64,000 nucleotides of DNA from assembly GCA_016713625.1 (NCBI GenBank), contig JADJOT010000012.1, positions 248,001 through 312,000 on the forward strand. The letters run 5' to 3'. The DNA comes from Candidatus Accumulibacter affinis. Its GTDB lineage: Bacteria; Pseudomonadota; Gammaproteobacteria; Burkholderiales; Rhodocyclaceae. The translations under genes were made by a program, and so were the position numbers. This document shows positions 38,831 through 46,949 of this stretch, piece by piece. The notes under the pieces are model-generated. The model did not search any database. It was given only the letters and a program-made list of their open reading frames with translations, and was not told where the DNA came from. Positions within the stretch are counted from its first letter, which is position 1. Each line of letters starts with the position of its first letter.

Positions 38831-39078
38831 ATTGGGGTCTTGTCTTTTGCTCACAGTCGGTTTCCGAGAGCAGGAGCGACTAGGCTCGCAGCAGTCTGGT
38901 TGGCGATGTGCTTGCGCCAGCGCCTCAGTGAGCGTAATGCCCACTCCCGGTACCAACATCGGCAATACCACCTCGATGGCAGTGGGCTTGCGGATCAGGC
39001 GATAAATGTCGCCGGCGGGTTCGCCATGTAGCGTCATTTCAGGGTCATGGGCATCCAGCGAGACTTCAGGAGCGTGAT
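38831..39078 (-). pseudogene. Remnant of an unknown protein, copy 2
   Basis: The minus strand reads MTLHGEPAGDIYRLIRKP, then GVGITLTEALAQAHRQPD and CCEP. It is homologous to 28,976-29,107 (see that entry). Upstream residues (APEVSLDAHDPE) also look protein-like. It stops being convincing towards 38,831. No family recognised. Confidence 0.4.
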
Positions 39079-39369
39079 GGCGTGCACATGGCAAAATTGC
39101 AGATTGGGTCAAGTCTTGAAATCACGCATGCGTGACCCCCAGGCTTCGCTGCTGAGCAATTCACGAAACTGATAACCAGTCTGGCAGCCCACCAGCCGCC
39201 GCCCGCCTGAGGGTATGGTAGAAACGCCGCATGTTCGCTCAAGCCAACGCAACCCATCTTGACAGTGCGTGGCGTCAAATAAACTAACTCCCGGCGGAGG
39301 ATGACCGCAGGCACTGAGCGGCGCGCAATTCAGATGACTCATCAAGGGCCACCGGGGCCACCTTCGAGA
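39079..39369. other. Region without a confident gene
   Basis: The minus strand at about 39,109-39,300 reads LERTCGVSTIPSGGRRLVG, then YQFRELLSSEAWGSRM, which looks like a piece of a protein, but I cannot place it. Otherwise nothing is seen before the promoter-like segment at 39,370. Confidence 0.4.
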
Positions 39370-39399
39370 TTGACGCCCCTCGATGGAGGCTCATATACT
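39370..39399 (+). promoter_or_regulatory. Candidate sigma-70 promoter upstream of second island
   Basis: TTGACG (39,370-39,375), 18-base spacer, TATACT (39,394-39,399), then GTTGGTACC. Aligns with 31,996-32,025 at 39 of 58 bases. It lies 258 bp before the DUF2868 start. Confidence 0.5.
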
Positions 39400-39518
39400 C
39401 TCGTTGGTACCAATGGATCTACCATCCTTTCCAATATTCCCGATGCTGCCGTTGGACTTCCTATCCTTGCGCAACTGATGCTGGTAGCGGCACACCCCGG
39501 CGAGCCGAAGGTCGTCAA

Positions 39519-39650
39519 GGCCTGCCCGCTGCCTATGTGCACCACCCGCTCGAGTCTGGTGTCGAGGCGCCGTCGCGGCTGGCCTGGCCCGAGGGCTTCG
39601 ACCTCATCGCCAGCGACTTTCTCGACCGGCCAAGCCAACTGGCCTCCTGA
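39519..39650 (+). pseudogene. C-terminal fragment of an unidentified gene
   Basis: The frame reads GLPAAYVHHPLESGVEAPSR, then LAWPEGFDLIASDFLDRP, ending at TGA 39,648-39,650, seven bases before the DUF2868 ATG. It has good coding character but no start or upstream part, so it is probably the tail of the gene that originally preceded DUF2868. Family not recognised. Confidence 0.45.
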
Positions 39651-39656
39651 CCGCCG

Positions 39657-41090
39657 ATGAACGAAACCACCGCCGGCGAGGTATTGCTGCTGCGCGCCTA
39701 CGAGACCGCCGGCGTCGCCACGTGGACCGAGGCCGACCGCGCCTGGGCCAGTGAGACGGCGCTGCAGAGGGTGGGTGCCCAGGCTCCGGTCGAGGACTTC
39801 ATCGCCGCGCGCGCGCAGCTGGCGTTGCCCAGGCTGGCGCAGCGCGACCCGCTGCTCGCGCGCTGCTGCGGCTGGCGGCCGTGGCGCCTCGGGTGGCTGG
39901 TGTTCGCCGTCGTGCTGGGTCTTGCCGCCGGTTTGTTGGTGGACCGCATCGGCAACGCACAGCGCATCAACCTGCTGGCGCCGCCTGTGTGGGCGCTGAT
40001 CACCTGGAATCTGGCGGTCTATGTCTGGCTGCTCGGGTCTGCGCTGTGCGGATCGGCGTCGCCCGGCTGGTTGCGCAGGGGGGTGTCGGCGTGGCTGCAG
40101 CATTGGCGCGTGCGCCGCTTGACGAATGACAGCGGCGCGAGAGCGAACGCCTGGCAAGCCTTCGCCGCCGACTGGGCGGCGCAGAGCCTGCCCTTGAACG
40201 GCGCGCGCGTCGCGCTGGCGCTGCACCTGGGCGCGGCAGCTCTCGGTCTGGGGCTGATCGCGGGGCTGTACCTGCGCGGCCTGGTGCTCGACTACCGCGT
40301 CGGCTGGGAAAGCACCTTCCTCGATGCCGGCACGGTGCAGCGCCTGCTGTCCACGCTGTTTGCGCCGGCCAGCGCACTGTCGGGCATCGCGCTGCCCGAC
40401 GTGGCTGGCGTGATGGCGCTGCGCCTGCCCGCGGGCGCGCCGCAGGCCGCCGCGTCCGCCGCGCCGTGGATCCACCTGTACGCGCTGCAACTGGCGGGGT
40501 TGGTGGTACTGCCGCGCCTGGCGCTGGCGCTGTCGGCCAGCTGGCGAGCGCGCCGGTTGCAGCGCCACTTTGCCCTGCCGTTACAGGAACCGTACTTCCA
40601 GCGCCTGCAATGGCAGCAGCGCGGCAACCGTACGCTGGTGCATGTCTGGCCGCATGCGCAGACGCCCGACGCCGCGGCACAGGCGGCGCTGCAGACCCTG
40701 TTTACGCGCGTTTTCGGCGAAGGCCTGCAACTGCAGCTCGCGCCAACCGTGGCCTACGGCGCCGAGGACGAGCCGCGCGCGCCAGTCCCCGACGGCACGC
40801 TGCGCGTGGCGCTGTTCGACCTGGGCGCCACGCCCGAGGCCGAAAGCCAGGGCCGGCTGATGCGCAGCCTGGCCGCACCGGCCTTGCTGCTGGTCGACGA
40901 AGCGGCGTTCGCGCAGCGTTTCGGTGCCGGCTCGCCGCGCCTGCCCGAGCGGCGCCAGGCCTGGTCCGGCCTGGCCGCGTCGCTGGACTGTGGGGTGGTC
41001 TTCGTCAACCTGCGCGCGGCCGACGCGGCTGCCGCCGAGGCGGCGCTGCAAGCCGCGCTGACGCGCACGCCGACCGGCGCCCGGCCATGA
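39657..41090 (+). CDS. DUF2868 integral membrane protein
   Basis: 477 residues from ATG 39657. About four hydrophobic segments: LGWLVFAVVLGLAAGLLV (~80-97), LLAPPVWALITWNLAVYVWL (~104-123), a third around ALHLGAAALGLGLIAGLYL (~184-202), and a fourth around LYALQLAGLVVLPRLALAL (~278-296). The C-terminal ~150 residues are soluble (RTLVHVWPHAQTPDAAAQA ...). DUF2868 genes are regularly paired with DUF3482 GTPase genes, as here (ATGA overlap). Function unknown; a membrane platform for the GTPase is an inference. Confidence 0.85.
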   Translation: MNETTAGEVLLLRAYETAGVATWTEADRAWASETALQRVGAQAPVEDFIAARAQLALPRLAQRDPLLARCCGWRPWRLGWLVFAVVLGLAAGLLVDRIGNAQRINLLAPPVWALITWNLAVYVWLLGSALCGSASPGWLRRGVSAWLQHWRVRRLTNDSGARANAWQAFAADWAAQSLPLNGARVALALHLGAAALGLGLIAGLYLRGLVLDYRVGWESTFLDAGTVQRLLSTLFAPASALSGIALPDVAGVMALRLPAGAPQAAASAAPWIHLYALQLAGLVVLPRLALALSASWRARRLQRHFALPLQEPYFQRLQWQQRGNRTLVHVWPHAQTPDAAAQAALQTLFTRVFGEGLQLQLAPTVAYGAEDEPRAPVPDGTLRVALFDLGATPEAESQGRLMRSLAAPALLLVDEAAFAQRFGAGSPRLPERRQAWSGLAASLDCGVVFVNLRAADAAAAEAALQAALTRTPTGARP

Positions 41091-42604
41091 TGATGATCAG
41101 CGCCGCGCCTTCCTGCATCCACCTGAGCCTGGTGTCGCACACCAACGTCGGCAAGACCACGCTGGCGCGCACCTTGCTCGGTCGCGACGTCGGCGAGGTG
41201 CGCGACGCGCCGCATGTCACCGAGTCTGCCGATGGCTACGAGATGCTGCGCACACCGACCGGCGATACGCTGCAAGTGTGGGACACGCCCGGCTTCGGCG
41301 ACAGCGTGCGCCTGCTGCGCCGCGTCAAGCAATCGGGCAACCCGCTCGGCTGGTTCCTCAGCCAGGTGTGGGACCGCTGGCGCGACCGTCCCTTCTGGGC
41401 CGGCCAACAGGCGCTGCGCCATGTGGCCGAACGCTCCGACCTGGTGCTGTACCTGGTCAGTGCAGCCGAAGAGCCGGCGGCCGCGGCCTATGTGGCCAGT
41501 GAGATGGAGCTGCTGGCCTGGGTCGGCAAGCCGGTGATCGTGCTGCTCAACCAGCTGGGCGTGCCGCGCGAGGCGGCGCTCGAACGTGCCGAGGTCGAGC
41601 GCTGGCGGCAGCACCTGGCGCCCTGGTCGCGAGTCGCCGCGGTGCTGCCGCTGGACGCCTTTGCGCGCTGCTGGGTGCAGGAGGCGGTGCTCTTGCGGGC
41701 CATCCAGGCCTGTCTGCAGGGCGGGCCATTGGTCTGCATGCAGCGCCTGAGCTGGCATTGGCAGGCGCAGCGCCTGCTGCAGTACAACGCGGCGGTCGAT
41801 GCGCTGGCCCAGAGCATGGCCCGGCTCGGCGGCGCCCGCCAGGAACTGGCCGACTCGGCCGGGCTGCGCGCCAGGCTGCGCAGCCTGGGTGCGGCGCTCG
41901 GCCGGGGCGCCAACGAACACAGCCCGGCGGCGCAGGCGCAGGCGGCGCTGGCGGCACGGCTAGACGCGGAGATGCGCGCCAACACGACGCAGCTGATCGA
42001 GCTGCACGGCCTGGCCGGCGAGGCGCACAGCGAGATCCTGGCGCGGCTGGCCACGCATTACCAGCTGCACCTGCGCATGGACGAGAGCAAGGCGGCGCTG
42101 CTCGGCGGCGCGCTGACCGGCGCACTGGTCGGGTTGAAAGCCGACCTGGCCACGGGCGGCCTGACCCTCGGCGGCGGCCTGCTCGCCGGTGGGCTGCTCG
42201 GCGCGCTGGGTGCCGCCGGCCTGGCGCGCTGCGTTAACCTGGTGCGCGGCACCGAGCGCTCCTGGCTCGCCTGGAACTCCGAAGCCCTGGACACCATGCT
42301 CGAAGCGGCACTGCTGCGCTACCTGGCGGTGGCGCACTTCGGCCGCGGCCGCGGCGACTGGGTGCTCTCCGAGACGCCAGCGCACTGGAAGCCGGTGGTC
42401 GAGGCTGCGCTGGCGGCCGAGGCCGGCGTGCTGGCCGCGCTGTGGGACAGCCGCGGCACGCCTGGGGCCGACGACACGGCAACGCTGCAACTTGCGCCGC
42501 CACTGCGGCCGATCATCGACCGTGCGCTGCGCGCCGCATTGGCGCAGCTGTACCCGGATTCGCCGGTGCCGCGCGCCGCAGGGCAGGGCGCACCCGGACC
42601 CTGA
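41087..42604 (+). CDS. GTPase / DUF3482 protein
   Basis: 505 residues from ATG 41087, coupled to DUF2868. The GTPase part has a G1 loop VSHTNVGKTTLARTLLG (K23; Ser replaces the usual first Gly), VWDTPGFGDSVRLL (G3, D66), and LLNQLGVPRE as the variant G4. A C-terminal DUF3482 region holds a glycine/alanine-rich amphipathic stretch (LGGALTGALVGLKADLATGG, then LTLGGGLLAGGLLGALGAAG, ~343-385) that may insert in membrane. The pair with DUF2868 is conserved in Proteobacteria, but its role is not known to me. Confidence 0.85.
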   Translation: MMMISAAPSCIHLSLVSHTNVGKTTLARTLLGRDVGEVRDAPHVTESADGYEMLRTPTGDTLQVWDTPGFGDSVRLLRRVKQSGNPLGWFLSQVWDRWRDRPFWAGQQALRHVAERSDLVLYLVSAAEEPAAAAYVASEMELLAWVGKPVIVLLNQLGVPREAALERAEVERWRQHLAPWSRVAAVLPLDAFARCWVQEAVLLRAIQACLQGGPLVCMQRLSWHWQAQRLLQYNAAVDALAQSMARLGGARQELADSAGLRARLRSLGAALGRGANEHSPAAQAQAALAARLDAEMRANTTQLIELHGLAGEAHSEILARLATHYQLHLRMDESKAALLGGALTGALVGLKADLATGGLTLGGGLLAGGLLGALGAAGLARCVNLVRGTERSWLAWNSEALDTMLEAALLRYLAVAHFGRGRGDWVLSETPAHWKPVVEAALAAEAGVLAALWDSRGTPGADDTATLQLAPPLRPIIDRALRAALAQLYPDSPVPRAAGQGAPGP

Positions 42605-42934
42605 CGGCGCAGCAGCAGGAGCGCGGGCGTGAACACGGTGGCGGTCTTGCCGTGATGGGTCACCGACCGGTCGGTAGCGAAGCGAGCATGTTGCACCTGT
42701 TCGAGTGCTACACTAACCGGGCAGATCGGCGCCGCAACGTGCCTGCCCCCTGGTCTGTCGAGCTCTTCCAACCGGAACGAGAAAGGCAGCTTCGTCGCCG
42801 ACGGCCACCGCGACCGGGCAGCCGTCAGCAAACAATGAATGCGCCGCGGCGCGGATGCTGAAAGCCGTACCGGGTGGATGATTCACCGCGTACCTGGAGC
42901 CTCTTTTTCACTCACCAACGAAGGAGATTGAATC
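42605..42934. other. Intergenic, 330 bp
   Basis: No gene. An AAGGAG Shine-Dalgarno (about 42,921-42,926) precedes the caspase ATG. I see no clear promoter hexamers, so transcription could be from the upstream operon or a non-consensus promoter here. Confidence 0.5.
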
Positions 42935-43726
42935 ATGAGCAAGAAAGCACTCTGTATTGGCATCAACGACTATCCCGGAACCCAGAACGACCTCTCCGGC
43001 TGCATCAACGACGCCAACGACTGGGCGGCCGAACTGGGTGGACGCGGTTTTGCCGTGACCAGGATGCTCGACAGTCAGGCCACCCACGCGGCGATGACTG
43101 CGGGCATCAGCAGCCTGATCAATGGCGCGATCAAGGGCGACACGCTGGTCATCACCTACTCCGGGCATGGCACCTGGGTGCCGGACAGCTCCGGTGATGA
43201 GCCGGATGGCCGCGATGAAGGGCTGTGCCCCTGGGACATCGGCACCGCCGGGCCCTTGCTGGATGACCAGATTCGCCAGATGTTCGACGCCCGGACCGAC
43301 GGCGTGCGCATCCTGCTGCTCTCCGACAGTTGCCATTCCGGTTCGGTTACCCGCGGCCCTGAAGACGATCTCGATCCCGGCCACCCGCGCGCCCGCTTCA
43401 TGCCGCTGGAGGCCTGGATGCCGGCCAATGAACTGCCCGCGGCCAACGCCAAACCGGTGCATCTGGTCGGCGGCCTCAAGCGCAGCGGCGGTGACCTGCT
43501 GCTCGCCGGCTGTCTGGATACCCAGTATTCCTGGGACACCAGCTTCAAGGGGCGGCCCAATGGCGCCTTCACCTATTACGCCCTGAAGACGCTAGGCGAG
43601 GACAAGCCGGCCAATTACGAGGCCTGGTTCAAGGCCATCCGCGCCTACCTGCCGTCGACCAAGCTGCCGCAGGACCCGCAAATCCTCGGTTCGTCTGCCG
43701 CGCGACGCTTCCAGGTCTTTGCCTGA
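42935..43726 (+). CDS. Caspase-family (C14, orthocaspase) peptidase
   Basis: 263 residues. KKALCIGINDYPGTQNDLSG opens the p20-like fold; catalytic His is in TYSGHGTWVPD (H78), catalytic Cys in LLLSDSCHSGSV (C133). This His-Cys dyad with the type I metacaspase/orthocaspase layout predicts cleavage after Arg or Lys rather than Asp. No signal peptide or extra domain is present. Bacterial caspase-like proteases are often effectors in STAND-linked programmed death. A stem-loop follows, then the TIR-NB-ARC gene on the same strand. Confidence 0.92.
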   Translation: MSKKALCIGINDYPGTQNDLSGCINDANDWAAELGGRGFAVTRMLDSQATHAAMTAGISSLINGAIKGDTLVITYSGHGTWVPDSSGDEPDGRDEGLCPWDIGTAGPLLDDQIRQMFDARTDGVRILLLSDSCHSGSVTRGPEDDLDPGHPRARFMPLEAWMPANELPAANAKPVHLVGGLKRSGGDLLLAGCLDTQYSWDTSFKGRPNGAFTYYALKTLGEDKPANYEAWFKAIRAYLPSTKLPQDPQILGSSAARRFQVFA

Positions 43727-43739
43727 GCGGCGCCGGTGT

Positions 43740-43774
43740 CCTGCGCCATTGTCGATGAAGGCTGATGGCGCAGG
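43740..43774 (+). terminator. Stem-loop after caspase gene
   Basis: CCTGCGCCAT (43,740-43,749) pairs perfectly with ATGGCGCAGG (43,765-43,774), loop 15 bases. No T-tract; may attenuate rather than end transcription into the next gene. Confidence 0.45.
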
Positions 43775-43914
43775 CCAGACCAGGCCTGCCGGCCTCGCTG
43801 GTCAGGGGAGAAGCCCGCCGCCCCCTGCCGGTGCTCGACGCTCCTGCTGACCGAGGGGTGTGTCGGGGGGTGGGGGCCGGGCCAACAGACGATCGTCCTG
43901 AGCGGAACGAGGCC

Positions 43915-46887
43915 ATGATCTTCATCAGCTACCGTCGATCCGATGCTGGCGGCCATGCCGGCCGGCTGTTCGACCGGCTCCGCCAATGGTTTGCGGCGGA
44001 TACCCTGTTCTACGACCAGGACGGCATCGACATCGGCGACACCTTCCCGGAACGGATTGAGCAGGCCATCGGCAGCGCCGCCGTGGTCCTGGTGCTCATC
44101 GGTCCCGACTGGCTGGCCGAGATCAATCGCCGGGCGGCGCAGCCCGGCGTGGATTTCGTCCGCCGCGAAGTGGAACTCGCGCTGACCCGCCAGGCCGAAG
44201 GCGCGCTCGTTCTCCCCGTCCTGCCGGGTGGCGCAGCCATGCCCTCACCGGACCAACTGCATATTGGCCTGCAAGCCAGCCTGGCGCCACTCTGCGCCCT
44301 CGACGCGCACGTATTCCAGGGCAAGCAGGCCGACTGGGAAAACCAGTTCGTCCGTCTGCGCGAGCGCATCGCGCGCGTTCCCGGTATCGCCGAGCCGCGC
44401 TTCCGCGCGCCGGCCGGTGTGGAGCCGCCCTATCGTGTCATCGAGCACGCCCTGAGCCCGCACTTCCAGGACCCCAACGGCCTGCTGGCGCGCCTGCACG
44501 GGCAACTCGTGGCGTCCGGCAGCGCTTCGGTATTGGCGCGGGCGGCACTCCACGGCATGGGCGGCGTCGGCAAGACGCAATTGGCGCTCAAATACAGCCG
44601 CGAATACCGCGACCTCCATGCCGGTGTCTGGTGGTTCCGCGCCGAAAGCGAAACCAGCCTGCAACTCGACGCCCAGGACGCCTGCCAGGCGGCCGGTGCG
44701 ATGATCCAGCCGGGCGAACTGCCCGCCATCGCCCTCAAGCGCTGGCTGGAACGACAGGAGACACGCTGGCTGCTGGTGTACGACAACGCCGAAGAGGTGG
44801 CCGCGCTACGCCCTTACCTGCCTGGAGGTGGAAAACATCACCTGCTCATCACCTCGCGCAACCCGGCCTGGGGCGGCCTCGCCACGCCAGTGGAAATGGC
44901 CGTGTGGACCGCCGAACAGGGCGCGGAGTTTCTGGCGGCCCGCCTGCAAGGCGCGGCGCAAGGCGATCTGCGGAAACTTGCTGGCGACCTGGGCGGACTG
45001 CCGCTGGCCCTGGAGCAGGCGGCGAGCTACCTGGAGGAAACCGGCCTGTCGGTCGCCGACTACCGCGCCCTGCTCGCCGGCATCGAGACCGAAGGCCTGA
45101 TCCTGGACGAAGGCCGCGCCGCCACCGGCTATGAGCGCTCGCTGGCGGCCACTCTGTCGCTGGCTTTCGAAAAACTCACCCCGGCGGCGCAGCAACTGCT
45201 GCGCCTGTGCGCCTTTGCCGCGCCAGAACTGCTGCCGGAGCGCTTCTTCCAGGAAGCGGCGGACCAACTGCCGCCCGAGCTGGCCGCCGCCGCCGCCAAT
45301 CCGCTGGCCTGGAACAGGGTGGCCGGTGAACTACGGCGCTACGGGCTGGCGCAACGCCTCTCGATCCCCGCACTCGATCGGGCACCGGGCGGGGCCAGCG
45401 AGCGCAGCGAACTCGCTTTGAGCCTGCATCGCCTGACCCAGCAGACCACCCGTGCCTGGCTGGCGCAGCCGGAACACGACTGCAAAGCCTTCGATGCCGT
45501 TCTGGTCGCCTCCTGCCCGATGGAAGCCAGCCTGCCCGCCAACTGGCCGCGCCATGCCACCCTCACCCAGCATGTGACGCAACTGGACCGTTACTACGAC
45601 GCAGGCTGGCTGGAAACCCGTCAATTCAGTTGGCTTCTGGATCGCACCGCGAGCTATCTCCGAGACGGCCCAGCGCTCTATGGCGAATCCGCGCATTGGT
45701 TTCGACGAGCATTGGCGATCAACATACACGAACTGGGCGACGAGCACCCGGACACCCTCACCAGCATGAACAACCTGGCCCTCACGCTCCGCAGCCAGGG
45801 CGACCTGCCCGGCGCCCGCGCGCTTCAGGAACAGGTGCTGGCGATCCGCCGCCGCGTCCTCGGCGACGAGCACCCGGACACCCTCAGCAGCATGGCCAAC
45901 CTGGCCAGCACACTCCGCAGCCAGGGCGACCTGCCCGGCGCCCGCGCGCTTGAGGAACAGGTGCTGGCGATCAGCCACCGCGTCCTCGGCGACGAGCACC
46001 CGGACACCCTCACCAGCATGAACAACCTGGCCAGCACGCTGCAGAGCCAGGGCGACCTGCCCGGCGCCCGCGCGCTTCAGGAACAGGTGCTGGCGCTCCG
46101 CCGCCGCGTCCTCGGCGACGAGCACCCGGACACCCTCACCAGCATGGGCAACCTGGCCAGCACGCTCCGCAGCCAGGGCGACCTGCCCGGCGCCCGCGCG
46201 CTTCAGGAACAGGTGCTGGCGATCAGCCGCCGCATCCTCGGCGACGAGCACCCGAACACCCTCACCAGCATGGGCAACCTGGCCAGCACGCTCTGGAGCC
46301 AGGGCGACCTGCCCGGCGCCCGCGCGCTTGAGGAACAGGTGCTGGCGCTCCGCCGCCGCGTCCTCGGCGACGAGCACCCGGACACCCTCAGCAGCATGAA
46401 CAACCTGGCCAGCACGCTCCGCAGCCAGGGCGACCTGCCTGGCGCCCGCGCGCTTCAGGAACAGGTGCTGGCGATCAGCTGCCGCGTCCTCGGCGACGAG
46501 CACCCGGACACCCTCAACAGCATGGGCAGCCTGGCCCTCACGCTCGGCACCAGGGCGACCTGCCGGCGCCCGCGCGCTTCAGGAACAGGTGCTGGCGATC
46601 AGCTGCCGCGTCCTCGGCGACGAACACCCGGACACCCTCACCAGCATGGCAGCCTGGCTTGGACGCTCTGGAAGATGGACGAGTACCTGCCCGCACTGCA
46701 ACTGATGCAAGCGGCGGCGGAAGGCCTGAGGCGGAAGTTGGGGCCTGATCATCCCGATACCATCGGCTCGCGCCAGGCCGTAGAGCAGATGCAGGCGGTG
46801 CTTCCGCGAGGCCGGCGAATCGGCGGCAAAGCCGGAATCTTGCGCCGGATACTTTCCGTGTTCTTCAAAACCCGCCCACCTCGCTGA
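43915..46887 (+). CDS. TIR - NB-ARC - tetratricopeptide repeat protein
   Basis: About 990 residues from ATG 43915; an earlier in-frame ATG 43765 adds non-conserved sequence. TIR domain at 1-150 (MIFISYRRSDAGGHAGRLF, FPERIEQAI with candidate E46, VLIGPDWLAEI). NB-ARC NTPase: LHGMGGVGKTQLALKYS (K220), WLLVYDNAEE (D290), LLITSRNPAW, GGLPLALEQAASYL. C-terminal TPRs: eight 42-residue units beginning near 45,736, built on GDEHPDTLTSMNNLA. In unit eight three one-base losses (near 46,549, 46,573 and 46,650) scramble about 33 residues before the frame is regained. The architecture is that of bacterial NLR-like immune proteins: TPR sensor, NTPase switch, NAD-cleaving TIR effector. Confidence 0.9.
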   Translation: MIFISYRRSDAGGHAGRLFDRLRQWFAADTLFYDQDGIDIGDTFPERIEQAIGSAAVVLVLIGPDWLAEINRRAAQPGVDFVRREVELALTRQAEGALVLPVLPGGAAMPSPDQLHIGLQASLAPLCALDAHVFQGKQADWENQFVRLRERIARVPGIAEPRFRAPAGVEPPYRVIEHALSPHFQDPNGLLARLHGQLVASGSASVLARAALHGMGGVGKTQLALKYSREYRDLHAGVWWFRAESETSLQLDAQDACQAAGAMIQPGELPAIALKRWLERQETRWLLVYDNAEEVAALRPYLPGGGKHHLLITSRNPAWGGLATPVEMAVWTAEQGAEFLAARLQGAAQGDLRKLAGDLGGLPLALEQAASYLEETGLSVADYRALLAGIETEGLILDEGRAATGYERSLAATLSLAFEKLTPAAQQLLRLCAFAAPELLPERFFQEAADQLPPELAAAAANPLAWNRVAGELRRYGLAQRLSIPALDRAPGGASERSELALSLHRLTQQTTRAWLAQPEHDCKAFDAVLVASCPMEASLPANWPRHATLTQHVTQLDRYYDAGWLETRQFSWLLDRTASYLRDGPALYGESAHWFRRALAINIHELGDEHPDTLTSMNNLALTLRSQGDLPGARALQEQVLAIRRRVLGDEHPDTLSSMANLASTLRSQGDLPGARALEEQVLAISHRVLGDEHPDTLTSMNNLASTLQSQGDLPGARALQEQVLALRRRVLGDEHPDTLTSMGNLASTLRSQGDLPGARALQEQVLAISRRILGDEHPNTLTSMGNLASTLWSQGDLPGARALEEQVLALRRRVLGDEHPDTLSSMNNLASTLRSQGDLPGARALQEQVLAISCRVLGDEHPDTLNSMGSLALTLGTRATCRRPRASGTGAGDQLPRPRRRTPGHPHQHGSLAWTLWKMDEYLPALQLMQAAAEGLRRKLGPDHPDTIGSRQAVEQMQAVLPRGRRIGGKAGILRRILSVFFKTRPPR
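45736..46680 (+). repeat. Eight 126-bp TPR-coding tandem repeats
   Basis: Units start at 45,736, 45,862, 45,988, 46,114, 46,240, 46,366, 46,492 and 46,616; the eighth is offset by two bases through deletions. Adjacent units differ at only a few bases. Such DNA can expand or contract by slippage or unequal recombination, and it is also a place where assembly copy number may be wrong. Confidence 0.92.
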
Positions 46888-46949
46888 TGCCTCGCCTGTT
46901 CCTTTTTCCCTGACCGTCACCTGGCCCCACAACAACCGGGAGTAAGACC

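Noticed and set aside
45331..46503. 390-codon minus-strand frame with regular repeats
   Set aside because: It is the complement of the 126-bp TPR repeats; the plus strand has the TPR consensus and the TIR and NB-ARC domains.
45736..46680. Tandem repeats as a CRISPR-like array
   Set aside because: Units are 126 bp, contiguous, without spacers, and translate into TPR motifs.
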